Shown here: positions 52,336 through 60,549 of the stretch, in pieces | How positions within the stretch are numbered: position 1 is the first letter of the stretch | How the letters are laid out: the number at the start of each line of letters is the position of its first letter | NCBI RefSeq assembly: GCF_037482845.1 | Contig: NZ_JBBHJW010000012.1 | Span: 155,777 to 219,776 of the forward strand | Length of the DNA: 64,000 bases | Direction of reading: 5' to 3' | Origin: Paucibacter_B soli | Lineage (GTDB): Bacteria; Pseudomonadota; Gammaproteobacteria; Burkholderiales; Burkholderiaceae_C | Notes under the pieces: model-generated | What the model was told of the DNA's origin: nothing | Seen by the model: the letters and a program-made list of their open reading frames with translations, nothing else | The model's database searches: none | Translations under genes and position numbers: made by a program

Positions 52336-54143
52336 ACGCGCTGCTCGAGACCTTGGGCAGCCTGTGGGTACCGGCCCTGGGCCTGGCCCTGCTGCATTTC
52401 GTCTGGCAGGGCGCGCTGCTGGGCCTGGCTTGCGCCGTGCTGCTGGCCCTGCTGCGGCGCGCCAGCCCGCGCCATCGCTATGCCGTTTGCGGCGCGGCCC
52501 TGCTGCTGTGCCTGCTGATGCCGCTGGCGCAACTGGCCTGGCTGCTGAACCAGGCGGCCGAACCCGGCTCGCTGCAAGCCGCCACCGCCCAACTCGAACT
52601 CGAAACCCCCGGCTGGTGGCAGGCCCTGCTGGCCTGGCTGCCCGAGCTGGTGCTGGCCTGGAGCCTGGGGGTGGCCTTGATGGCCCTGCGCCTGGGCCTG
52701 GGCCTGGCCTGGGTGGCAGGTCTGCGCCGCCAGGCTCGCCAGGTGGACGCGGCCTGGCAAGCACGCACGGATCAACTCGCCGCCCGCCTCGGCCTGCGCC
52801 GCCCGGTGGCCCTGCGCGTGCTGGCCGAGCTGGCCTGCCCGCTCACCGTGGGCTGGTGGCGCCCGGTGGTGCTGGTGCCCGCCAGCCTGCTCAGCGGCAT
52901 GCCCACGCCGCTGCTGGAAGCCCTGCTGGCCCATGAGCTGGCCCATGTGCGCCGCCTTGATTACCTGCTGAACCTGCTGCAAAGCCTGGTGGAGGCGCTG
53001 CTGTTCTTCCACCCGGTGGTGTGGTGGCTGTCCGGCCGCATGCGCGCCGAGCGCGAGCAGGTGGCCGATGAGCTCGCCGCCCAGGCCATCGGCGAGCCGC
53101 GCCGCCTGGCCCTGGCCCTGCACGAACTCAGCAAGCTGCAGGCCCGGCAAGACCCGACCCCGACTTCAACAACCATGCACCCCAACCTCTCCCTGTCCGC
53201 CCGAGGAGGCGATTTGCTCAAACGCATACAACGACTGGCCGCTCCCGGCCACCAGACCCCGAGCTGGAAGCTCGCCCTGCCGGCCCTGGCGCTGGCCTTC
53301 AGCAGCCTGCTGGTCCAAGCCCAGGCGCGGACACAAGCCGCCGCCAAACTTGCGGAGAAACCCGCGCTCGAAACCGCCGCCCCCGCCAGCTATGCCTTCC
53401 AGCTACCGGTCAATGCCAAGCATGCCCTGGTGCTGGAAGACGGCAGCGGCCGCGTGCTGATGGAGAAGAATGCCGACACGGTGGTGCCGATCGCCTCGCT
53501 CACCAAGCTGATGACGGCCATGGTGGTGCTGGACGCCAAGCCCGATATGAACGAGAAGATCCGCATCGCGCAGGAAGACGTGGACACCCTCAAGCACAGC
53601 GCCTCACGCGTGCGGGTGGGTGCCGAGATGACGCGCATGGCCGCCCTCAAGCTGGCCCTGATGTCCTCGGAGAACCGAGCCGCCGCCGCGCTGGCGCGCA
53701 CCTACCCGGGCGGGCTGGCCGGTTTCACGCAGGCCGTGCAGGCCAAGATCCGCAGCCTGGGCCTGAGCCACACCGCCATCGCCGAGCCCACTGGACTCTC
53801 GCCCGCCAACACCTCGACGGCGCAGGAAGTGGCCAAGATCGCGAACGCCGCGGCGCGCTACCCCGAGATCAGCCAGATCACCAGCGACAAGAAGGACGTG
53901 GTGCCGGTGAATGGCCGCCCGCGCGAGCTGCACAACACCAATCGCCTGGTGGGCGCCAAGGGCTGGGACATCCAGCTCTCCAAGACCGGCTACACCGAGG
54001 AAGCCGGTCGCTGCCTGACCATGCGCATGAACACCAGCGGCGGCAAGCCCGTCACCGTGGTGCTGCTGGATGCCGACGGCTCCGCCCAACGCCTGCGTGA
54101 CGCGGCCAAGATCCGCCAGTCGCTGGCCAAGCTGCACTCCTAA
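52332..54143 (+). CDS. BlaR1-like M56 metallopeptidase fused to an S11 penicillin-binding domain
   Basis: Membrane protein of 603 residues with an unusual architecture. Residues 1-310 are an M56 domain with about four membrane helices, HELAH at 201-205 and the downstream Glu region (REQVADELA). A further hydrophobic helix (about 313-335) leads to an S11 D-Ala-D-Ala endopeptidase/carboxypeptidase domain (about 350-603) of PBP7 type with Ser 389-x-x-Lys (ASLTK), Ser 446-Glu-Asn and Lys 551-Thr-Gly, all intact. Classic BlaR1 carries a class D beta-lactamase-like sensor instead. The likely role is sensing beta-lactam or muropeptide through the S11 serine and activating proteolysis that relieves the coupled BlaI-like repressor. 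GTG start at 52332 overlaps the repressor stop. Confidence 0.88.
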   Translation: MNALLETLGSLWVPALGLALLHFVWQGALLGLACAVLLALLRRASPRHRYAVCGAALLLCLLMPLAQLAWLLNQAAEPGSLQAATAQLELETPGWWQALLAWLPELVLAWSLGVALMALRLGLGLAWVAGLRRQARQVDAAWQARTDQLAARLGLRRPVALRVLAELACPLTVGWWRPVVLVPASLLSGMPTPLLEALLAHELAHVRRLDYLLNLLQSLVEALLFFHPVVWWLSGRMRAEREQVADELAAQAIGEPRRLALALHELSKLQARQDPTPTSTTMHPNLSLSARGGDLLKRIQRLAAPGHQTPSWKLALPALALAFSSLLVQAQARTQAAAKLAEKPALETAAPASYAFQLPVNAKHALVLEDGSGRVLMEKNADTVVPIASLTKLMTAMVVLDAKPDMNEKIRIAQEDVDTLKHSASRVRVGAEMTRMAALKLALMSSENRAAAALARTYPGGLAGFTQAVQAKIRSLGLSHTAIAEPTGLSPANTSTAQEVAKIANAAARYPEISQITSDKKDVVPVNGRPRELHNTNRLVGAKGWDIQLSKTGYTEEAGRCLTMRMNTSGGKPVTVVLLDADGSAQRLRDAAKIRQSLAKLHS

Positions 54144-54211
54144 ACCCCCACCAGCCAGCCGCTAGCGCCTGCCGCCACTGCGGCCAGGCGCGGCCGCTGC
54201 ATTGTCCGCCC

Positions 54212-55084
54212 ATGTTCAAACACCTATTCCCCGCCCTGGTCTCCCTGATGCTGTCGGCCTGCTGCTTCAAGGCGCAAGCCACCGACTACCCCAGCTACCA
54301 CTTGGACCGCACCGAGGTCCATGCCCTGCGCGCGAGCAATTTGCAGCGCGACTACCGGCTCTTTGTGAGCCTGCCAGCCGGCTATGAGATCGACACCCAG
54401 CGCCGCTACCCGGTGCTCTTCACCGCCGATGCCGACTACGGCTTCCCGCTCTTGCGCAGCATCGCCAAACGCGTCGGCGCGCAAGGCAAGGGCCTGCAGG
54501 ACTTCATCCTCATCGGCCTCTCCTACGCCCAGGGCGACAGCCCCACCGTCAGCCGCAACCGCGACTACACCCCCACGCCCAGGCCCGGCAGCGCCATGGC
54601 CTATGGCGAGGCCGAGCCCTACCGCCGCTACCTGGCCGAGCAAGTGCTGCCCTATGTGGCGAAGAACTTCCGCGCCGATATGGGCCAAACCAGCTTCCTC
54701 GGCCACTCCTACGGCGCCCTGCTGGGCAGCCACATCCTGCTGACCAGCCCCGGCCTGTTCCAGCGCTACATCCTCAGCAGCCCGTCGCTCTGGTACGAGG
54801 ACCATCTGATGTTCAAGCGTGCGCGCACCCTGCTGGCGGCCAAGGGCGAGCTGCCGGCCGAGGTCTTGCTGCTGGCCGGCGCGCTGGAGCGGCCGCGCGG
54901 CGCGCGCGAAGAAGGCGACGACATCGCGGGCGACATGCGGCGTTTCGAAGCGCTGCTGAAATCGGCGCGGCCGCGCGGCCTGCGCATGCAGTCGCAGCTG
55001 ATCGCCGACGAAGACCACCTCAGCGTGGCGCCCAGTGCCTACACGCGCGGCCTTCGCTGGGCCTTCGCGCCCCAAGGCCGCTGA
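54212..55084 (+). CDS. Exported esterase D/IroE-like alpha/beta hydrolase
   Basis: Periplasmic hydrolase of 290 residues. The signal peptide ends near KAQA (residue 23), with two Cys (ACC) that could also be read as a lipobox. Esterase-D features: YRLFVSLPAGYEIDTQRRYPVLFTADADYGF, nucleophile in LGHSYGALLGSH (Ser near 168), and DEDHLSVAPSAY with the His. Relatives hydrolyse siderophore esters or feruloyl esters. It is 68 bases downstream of the M56-S11 gene on the same strand, but whether it shares the BlaI circuit is unknown. Confidence 0.83.
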   Translation: MFKHLFPALVSLMLSACCFKAQATDYPSYHLDRTEVHALRASNLQRDYRLFVSLPAGYEIDTQRRYPVLFTADADYGFPLLRSIAKRVGAQGKGLQDFILIGLSYAQGDSPTVSRNRDYTPTPRPGSAMAYGEAEPYRRYLAEQVLPYVAKNFRADMGQTSFLGHSYGALLGSHILLTSPGLFQRYILSSPSLWYEDHLMFKRARTLLAAKGELPAEVLLLAGALERPRGAREEGDDIAGDMRRFEALLKSARPRGLRMQSQLIADEDHLSVAPSAYTRGLRWAFAPQGR

Positions 55085-55103
55085 CGCTGCTATCGTTGCA
55101 GGC

Positions 55104-55646
55104 ATGAGCAAACGCCATATCAGCCTGCGCCATGTGCGCGAATCCGATCTGCCCCTGCTGATCGAGCAGGCCACGCACACCGAGTGGCGCGGCGAGTTCG
55201 AGTCCACCCGCATGAACGGCGAGCAGTCGATCCGCAAGCGCTTTGCCGAGGACGGTTTTTCCAGCGAGGCCAACGAGCGCCTGCTGGTGTGCGACGAGGC
55301 CGGCGCGGTGATCGGCAGCGTCTCGCACTTCCTCGCCCATCGCTACTCGACCGCGCGCGAGATCGGCTGGAGCATCCACGACCCGGCCTTGCGCGGCCAG
55401 GGCTATGGCAGCGCCGCGGCGCAAGCCCTGGTGGACTACCTGTTCCTCAACTTCGAGCAGGTGCATCGCGTCTGCTGCAACACTGCGCCCGGCAATCTGG
55501 GCTCGCGCCGCATCGCCGAGAAGGCCGGCATGCAGTTCGAGGGCCTGCTGCGCGGCGTGGTCTTCATTCGCGGCGAGTATGCGGATGGTGCGCAATACGC
55601 GATCCTGCGCCCCGACTGGCAGGCGCGGCGCGCGCTCAAGGCCTGA
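55104..55646 (+). CDS. GNAT N-acetyltransferase (RimJ/RimL-like)
   Basis: Acetyltransferase of 180 residues: SKRHISLRHVRESDLPLLIEQ at the N terminus, the acetyl-CoA loop DPALRGQGYGSAAAQALVDYLF, and TAPGNLGSRRIAEKAGMQFEG. The substrate is unknown. The start at 55104 is 19 bases after the esterase stop, so cotranscription is possible. It overlaps the convergent GNAT gene by 11 bases. Confidence 0.85.
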   Translation: MSKRHISLRHVRESDLPLLIEQATHTEWRGEFESTRMNGEQSIRKRFAEDGFSSEANERLLVCDEAGAVIGSVSHFLAHRYSTAREIGWSIHDPALRGQGYGSAAAQALVDYLFLNFEQVHRVCCNTAPGNLGSRRIAEKAGMQFEGLLRGVVFIRGEYADGAQYAILRPDWQARRALKA

Positions 55647-56070
55647 ACAGCATCTGGAACTCCCGCTCGTCGGTGGCGAGCACCACAAAGCCCAGGCTGT
55701 CGTACAGGCGCTTGGCAGGGTTGTGTTTGAGCACGCCCAGCCGTATCGATGCGCGCGCCCGGCGCGCCTCGGCGATCACCTGCTCGATCAGCTGCCGGCC
55801 CAGGCCGCGGCCCTGAAAGTCCGGCGCAATCTGGATCTGCAGCAGCTCCCAGGGCTCGGCATCGCGGGCCAGCTTCAGCAGCCCCGCCGCTGCGCCGCCG
55901 ACCATCAGCAGCTGCGCCACATCGAAGCGGTACAACACCCGTTCGAGATGCTGCTGTGGCGACAGCTCGATGCCGGCGGCCAGCAGATGGTCCTGCATGG
56001 TCTGCTGCCGCAGCCGCAAGAGAAAGGGCAGGTCGGCTGCGGTGGCGGGGCGCAGTGCGAAGGTATTCAT
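55636..56070 (-). CDS. GNAT N-acetyltransferase
   Basis: Small acetyltransferase of 144 residues with LRPATAADLPFLLRLRQQTM, the acetyl-CoA loop APDFQGRGLGRQLIEQVIAEA, and a C-terminal KHNPAKRLYDSLGFV. The substrate is unknown. Convergent with, and overlapping, the preceding GNAT gene. Confidence 0.83.
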   Translation of the reverse strand: MNTFALRPATAADLPFLLRLRQQTMQDHLLAAGIELSPQQHLERVLYRFDVAQLLMVGGAAAGLLKLARDAEPWELLQIQIAPDFQGRGLGRQLIEQVIAEARRARASIRLGVLKHNPAKRLYDSLGFVVLATDEREFQMLFRP

Positions 56071-56130
56071 GGGGCTAGCAGTTTGGCTCGGGGCCGGTGC
56101 GCCGCATTGTGGCCCGCCCGCGACGGACGG

Positions 56131-56874
56131 CTAACGAAAACGGTAGCGCTGCTTGAGCTCCTCGATCAGCGCCTTGTTGTGGGACAGAAAGTCGCGAAAC
56201 TCATCGATCAGTTTCGGGTAGCGCACCGACGAGAGGTACCAGAAGCCGGTGGCATTTGGCAGGCTGGGGTCGAACACCACCGGTGCCTCGCTGTAGCGCG
56301 CCACGTTGGAAAAGTAGTAGTCGGCGATGCGCGTGTTCATATAGGCGCCGTCCACATGCTTGCGCACCAGCTTCTCGTAGAGCCTGTCGTAGCGCGCCGA
56401 TTCCTCCAGCCGCATCTCGCCCGAGTTCACCAGTTGCTGGTAGGGATAGGGCGTGAAGCCCAGCGGTATGCCCAGGGTCTTGATGCGGGTGACCGGCTTG
56501 CCCTTGTCGTCGGGCCGCACCAGCACGCCGTCGGTGAACTCCAGCATCGGCGCATAGCTGACGCGCAGCCCCTTCTTCAGCACCGTGACCCAGTTCGGGT
56601 TGTCGGGAAAAGCGAAGTCCAGCTCGCCGCGCGTGAACATCGTGTCGCGGCGCTTCAGCGGCAGCACCTTGTAGTCGAAGCGAAAGCCGCGCTGCTTGGC
56701 AAAGGCGTCCAGCATGTCGCGCCCCAGACCCCGGTATTCGCCACCCTTGAACTCCGAATAGGGCAGGAAGTTCTCGTAGTCTTCCACCCCTATCGTGTAG
56801 CTGGGCGTCTGCGCGCCAGCGCTCGCGGCGCTGACACACCACAGGCACAGGCCAAGCGTTCTGAGATAGGCCAT
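56131..56874 (-). CDS. Periplasmic solute-binding protein, family 3-like (orphan, copy B)
   Basis: Exported protein of 247 residues with a signal peptide (ends near GAQT, residue 22) and the two-lobe amino-acid-binding-protein fold. It begins YTIGVEDYENFLPYSEFKGGEYRGLGRDML and contains FAFPDNPNW, TPYPYQQLVNSGEMRLEE and the C-terminal KALIEELKQRYRFR. No permease or ATPase is nearby, so it may serve a distant transporter or a membrane sensor. It is a tandem duplicate of the next upstream gene, from which it is separated by 81 bases. Confidence 0.82.
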   Translation of the reverse strand: MAYLRTLGLCLWCVSAASAGAQTPSYTIGVEDYENFLPYSEFKGGEYRGLGRDMLDAFAKQRGFRFDYKVLPLKRRDTMFTRGELDFAFPDNPNWVTVLKKGLRVSYAPMLEFTDGVLVRPDDKGKPVTRIKTLGIPLGFTPYPYQQLVNSGEMRLEESARYDRLYEKLVRKHVDGAYMNTRIADYYFSNVARYSEAPVVFDPSLPNATGFWYLSSVRYPKLIDEFRDFLSHNKALIEELKQRYRFR

Positions 56875-56955
56875 GACGGCTCTCCCGGCGACATCGCATG
56901 GTGCGACGCCGCCAGTGTTTCACGCGCCTGCACGGACTTCAAGCCAGGCAGCCCG

Positions 56956-57711
56956 CTACTGAAAACCATAGCGGCGCTTGAGCTCGTCGATCAGGGCCTT
57001 GTTGTTCTTCATGAACTCACGGAACTGCGCGATCAGTTCGGGGTGTTTGAACGAGGCCAGGTAGTGGAAGTCGCTGGCATGCGGCAGGTCGGGGTCGTAG
57101 ACCGCCGGAGCGCGCGCCTCACGCGCCACGTCGCGCCAGTAATGCTCGGCCACGCGCGTGTTCATATAGGCGGCGTCGACATGACCGCGCGCCAGCTTCT
57201 CGTACAGCTTGTCGTAGCGCGCCGATTCCTCCAGGCGCATCGCGCCCGAGTTCACCAGCTGCTGATAGGGATAGGGCGTGAAGCCCAAGGGGATGCCCAG
57301 GGTCTTGATGCGCGCCAGCGGCTTGCCCTTGTCGGCCTGGCGTACCAGCACGCCGTCGGTGAACTCCAGCACCGGCGCGTAGCTGATGTGGCGCCCCTGC
57401 TTCAGCACCGTCACCCAGTTCGGGTTGTCGGGGAAGGACAGGTCCAGCTCACCACGCACAAACATCGCATCGCGGCGCTTCAGCGGCAATACCTGATAGA
57501 CGAAGCGGTAGCCCTGCGCCTTGGCAAAGGCGTCCAGCACATCACGGCTCAGGCCGCGGTACTCGCCCTGCTTGTATTCGGAATAGGGCAGGTAGTTCTC
57601 ATAGTCCTGCACCCCCACGCTGTACTGCATGGGCTCGGCATTTGCTGCTGCTGCGGTGGCGGCCCGCAAAAGGCCTGCAGTCAGCAGCAGCAGTGTCAGG
57701 CGTCTGTGCAT
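56956..57711 (-). CDS. Periplasmic solute-binding protein, family 3-like (orphan, copy A)
   Basis: Protein of 251 residues, paralogue of its neighbour with long identical stretches (DYENYLPYSEYK, LPLKRRDAMF, GIPLGFTPYPYQQLVNSG). The signal peptide runs to about residue 30 (AAAAANA). The start at 57711 opens the signal peptide; an in-frame extension to 57759 has no such feature. The ligand is unknown. Divergence is greatest around YWRDVAREARAPAVYDPD, near the expected hinge and ligand pocket, which may mean different ligands. Confidence 0.82.
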   Translation of the reverse strand: MHRRLTLLLLTAGLLRAATAAAANAEPMQYSVGVQDYENYLPYSEYKQGEYRGLSRDVLDAFAKAQGYRFVYQVLPLKRRDAMFVRGELDLSFPDNPNWVTVLKQGRHISYAPVLEFTDGVLVRQADKGKPLARIKTLGIPLGFTPYPYQQLVNSGAMRLEESARYDKLYEKLARGHVDAAYMNTRVAEHYWRDVAREARAPAVYDPDLPHASDFHYLASFKHPELIAQFREFMKNNKALIDELKRRYGFQ

Positions 57712-57774
57712 GGGCGGCTCCGCTTGCGGCACCACGCCGCTGCGCCTGCAGTCTTGCATGCCGCGCGCAAGGCT

Positions 57775-58248
57775 TCAAGCCATGCGGCCGGGCAGCAGTC
57801 TCACATGGGTATAGGCCGGGCTCTCGGCCACCGGCGCAAAGCCGCAGCGCGCCCAGAAGGCGGCCGAGCCGGCGCTCTGGGTGTTGACATGCAGGCGCTC
57901 GAACCGGCCCTGTGCGGCGGCCAGCACGGCCGCGAACAGGCGGCGTGCGCAGCCCAGGCCGCGGTAATCCGGGTGCACATAGAAGCGCCGCATGCGCGCC
58001 GCGCCGCGCCGGCCGGGCGCGGGCTCCAGGTTCAGCCCGCCCACCGCCACCCATTGGCCGCGCGCGTCCTGCAGGCCCCAGAGCGATTCACCGGGGCCAT
58101 CGAAGCGGTTGGCGCCGCTGCGCCAGTCGTCCAGCAGCCGGCCCAGCATCTGCTGGCCCTCGGCCTTGCTGGCGGCCAGCAGCGGCGCCCAGGCCAGGGT
58201 ATCCATCTCGTGCACGCGCATCAGGCGCAGCGATCCATCCAAAGCCAT
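57775..58248 (-). CDS. GNAT N-acetyltransferase
   Basis: Acetyltransferase of 157 residues: LRLMRVHEMDTLAWAPLLAASKAEG at the start, acetyl-CoA loop HPDYRGLGCARRLFAAVLAAA, and NTQSAGSAAFWARCGF. A Cys replaces the usual Gly or Ala after the loop Gly. The substrate is unknown. The ATG at 58248 gives the normal first strand. It may be cotranscribed with the binding proteins (63 bases apart). Confidence 0.78.
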   Translation of the reverse strand: MALDGSLRLMRVHEMDTLAWAPLLAASKAEGQQMLGRLLDDWRSGANRFDGPGESLWGLQDARGQWVAVGGLNLEPAPGRRGAARMRRFYVHPDYRGLGCARRLFAAVLAAAQGRFERLHVNTQSAGSAAFWARCGFAPVAESPAYTHVRLLPGRMA

Positions 58249-58382
58249 GATCCGTTCGAACTTCTCTGGTGCGAAAAGCAGGCGATTAAGCAGTCGCGCC
58301 CGATCTCTGTCATTGGGGTAAGACCGGACTTTGTGCGCTAGCCCTAAAATCCCCGGGTTTCTCCCGACCACCACGCCCAGCC

Positions 58383-59750
58383 ATGAACCTCTCAGCACTC
58401 TCCGCCCTCTCGCCCCTGGACGGCCGCTATGCCTCGCGCGTGGCCGCCCTGCGCCCGCTGCTGTCGGAGTTCGGCCTGATGCACCGCCGCGTGCAGGTCG
58501 AGGTGGAATGGTTCATCGCCCTGTCGGACGCCGGCTTCGACGAATTCAAGCCGCTCTCGGAGGCCGCGCGCGGCCTGCTGCGCGGCCTGGTGGCGCGCTT
58601 CTCGGAGGCCGATGCCCAGGCCATCAAGGACATCGAGAAGACCACCAACCACGACGTCAAGGCGGTCGAGTACTGGATCAAGTCGCGCTTCGACGCCAAC
58701 CCCGAGTTGAAGGCGGCCGGCGAATTCGTGCACTTCGCCTGCACCAGCGAGGACATCAACAACACCAGCCATGGCCTGATGCTGAAGGCCGCGCGCGCCG
58801 AGGTGCTGCTGCCCACCATCGACCGTATCGTCGACAAGCTCGCCGGCATGGCCCATACCCTGGCCGCCACGCCCATGCTCAGCCGCACCCATGGCCAGAC
58901 CGCCAGCCCCACCACGGTGGGCAAGGAGATCGCCAATGTGGTGGCGCGCCTGCGGGCGGCGCGTGCGCGCATCGCCGATGTCAAGCTGCTGGCCAAGATG
59001 AACGGCGCGGTGGGCAACTACAACGCCCACCTGAGCGCCTGGCCCGAGCACGACTGGGAGGCCTTCAGCCAGCGCGTCATCGAGGGACCGCTGGGCCTGA
59101 CGTTCAACCCCTACACGATCCAGATCGAGCCGCACGACTACATGGCCGAGCTGTTCGACGCGGTGACGCGCACCAACACCATCCTGATCGACTGGTCGCG
59201 CGATGTCTGGGGCTATGTCTCGCTGGGCTATTTCAAGCAGCGCACCAAGGCGGGCGAGATCGGCAGCTCGACCATGCCGCACAAGGTGAATCCGATCGAC
59301 TTCGAGAACGCCGAAGGCAATTTCGGCCTCGCCAACGCGGTGCTTACGCACCTGAGCCAGAAGCTGCCGATCAGCCGCTGGCAGCGCGACCTCACCGACT
59401 CCACGGTGCTGCGCAATATGGGCGTGGCGCTGGGCTATGCGGTGCTGGGCTACGACTCGCTGCTCAAGGGTCTGGACAAGCTCGAGATCAACGAGGCCGC
59501 GCTGGCCGCTGACCTCGACAGCGCCTGGGAAGTGCTGGCCGAGCCGATCCAGACCGTGATGCGCCGCTACGCCCTGCCCAACCCCTACGAGCGCCTGAAG
59601 GAACTGACGCGCGGCAAGGCCATCACGGCCGAGTCGATCCGCGAATTCATCGCCACGCTGGAACTGCCCGAGTCCGAGAAGGCGCGCCTGCTGGCAATGA
59701 CCCCGGGCAGCTACACGGGCCGTGCCGAGGCCCTGGCCAAACGCATCTAG
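58383..59750 (+). CDS. purB: Adenylosuccinate lyase
   Basis: Acts twice in purine synthesis, releasing fumarate from SAICAR and from adenylosuccinate. The 455-residue protein matches the E. coli-type PurB. Signature GSSTMPHKVNPIDFENAEGN is intact (SSTMPHKxNP), with TSEDINNTSHGLM (catalytic His region) and SRTHGQTASPTTVGKE. The start at 58383 opens MNLSALSALSPLDGRY, the canonical N terminus. Its TAG shares CTAG with the convergent channel gene. Confidence 0.96.
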   Translation: MNLSALSALSPLDGRYASRVAALRPLLSEFGLMHRRVQVEVEWFIALSDAGFDEFKPLSEAARGLLRGLVARFSEADAQAIKDIEKTTNHDVKAVEYWIKSRFDANPELKAAGEFVHFACTSEDINNTSHGLMLKAARAEVLLPTIDRIVDKLAGMAHTLAATPMLSRTHGQTASPTTVGKEIANVVARLRAARARIADVKLLAKMNGAVGNYNAHLSAWPEHDWEAFSQRVIEGPLGLTFNPYTIQIEPHDYMAELFDAVTRTNTILIDWSRDVWGYVSLGYFKQRTKAGEIGSSTMPHKVNPIDFENAEGNFGLANAVLTHLSQKLPISRWQRDLTDSTVLRNMGVALGYAVLGYDSLLKGLDKLEINEAALAADLDSAWEVLAEPIQTVMRRYALPNPYERLKELTRGKAITAESIREFIATLELPESEKARLLAMTPGSYTGRAEALAKRI

Positions 59751-60541
59751 GAAGGCGCGCGCCGCAAATAGATCAGCCAGTACACCAGCGCCACCAGCAC
59801 GCTGCCGCCAACGATATTGCCCGCCAGCACCGGCAGCAGATTGCCCAACATGGCCTGCAGACTGAGCGGCTCGCCGAGCAGCAGGGCGAGCGGGAAGAAG
59901 TACATATTGGCGATCGAGTGCTCGAAGCCCGCGGCCACAAAGGCGGTGATGGGGAACACGATGGCCAGCACCTTGTCGGTGACGCTGCGCCCCGCCATCG
60001 CCATCCACACGGCCATGCACACCAGCACATTGCACAGCATGCCGCGCACCAGGGCCACGTCCCAGGGCAGCTGGGTCTTGGCACGGGCGATCTCGATCAC
60101 CGTCTGGCCCACCGCCCCCTGCAGAAGGTCGCCATGGCCGGACCGCCAGGCCAGCAGCGCCATGCCGGCGGCGCCGAGCAGATTCGCCAGGCAGACCACG
60201 CCCCAGTTGCGCAGGAGCTCGGCCGTGCCGACGCGGCCGGCGGCCCAGGCCATCACGATCAGGTTGTTGCCAGTGAACAGCTCGGCACCGGCCACGCTCA
60301 CCATCACCAGGCCGAGCGAAAACACCAGGCCACCGAGCAGGCGTTTGGCGGCAAAGCCCAGGCCCGGATCGCTGGCCACCAGGGTGTACATCAGCGCGCC
60401 CAGGCCTATGAAGGCCCCCGCCAGCAGGCCCAGCAAGCCCAGGGTCAGCAGCGGCAGGCGCGCCTTGGCCACGCCCACCTCGCTGACGCGTGCCGCCACC
60501 TGCTGCGGCGAATAGGCGTCCAGGCCGAAGATCTCGGGCAT
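59747..60541 (-). CDS. Formate/nitrite transporter (FNT) family channel
   Basis: Pentameric inner-membrane anion channel subunit of 264 residues. Six helices are visible. Diagnostic motifs are FGLDAYSPQQVA at the N terminus, VAGAELFTGNNLIVM in the pore, VRGMLCNVLVCMAVWMA, and GFEHSIANMYFFPLAL with the gating His. The FEHSIANMY context is FocA/NirC-like; formate or nitrite cannot be separated by eye. No pflB or nirB gene is adjacent. The ATG at 60541 lies eight bases downstream of a YCII-protein stop. Confidence 0.9.
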   Translation of the reverse strand: MPEIFGLDAYSPQQVAARVSEVGVAKARLPLLTLGLLGLLAGAFIGLGALMYTLVASDPGLGFAAKRLLGGLVFSLGLVMVSVAGAELFTGNNLIVMAWAAGRVGTAELLRNWGVVCLANLLGAAGMALLAWRSGHGDLLQGAVGQTVIEIARAKTQLPWDVALVRGMLCNVLVCMAVWMAMAGRSVTDKVLAIVFPITAFVAAGFEHSIANMYFFPLALLLGEPLSLQAMLGNLLPVLAGNIVGGSVLVALVYWLIYLRRAPS

Positions 60542-60549
60542 TGCAACGC

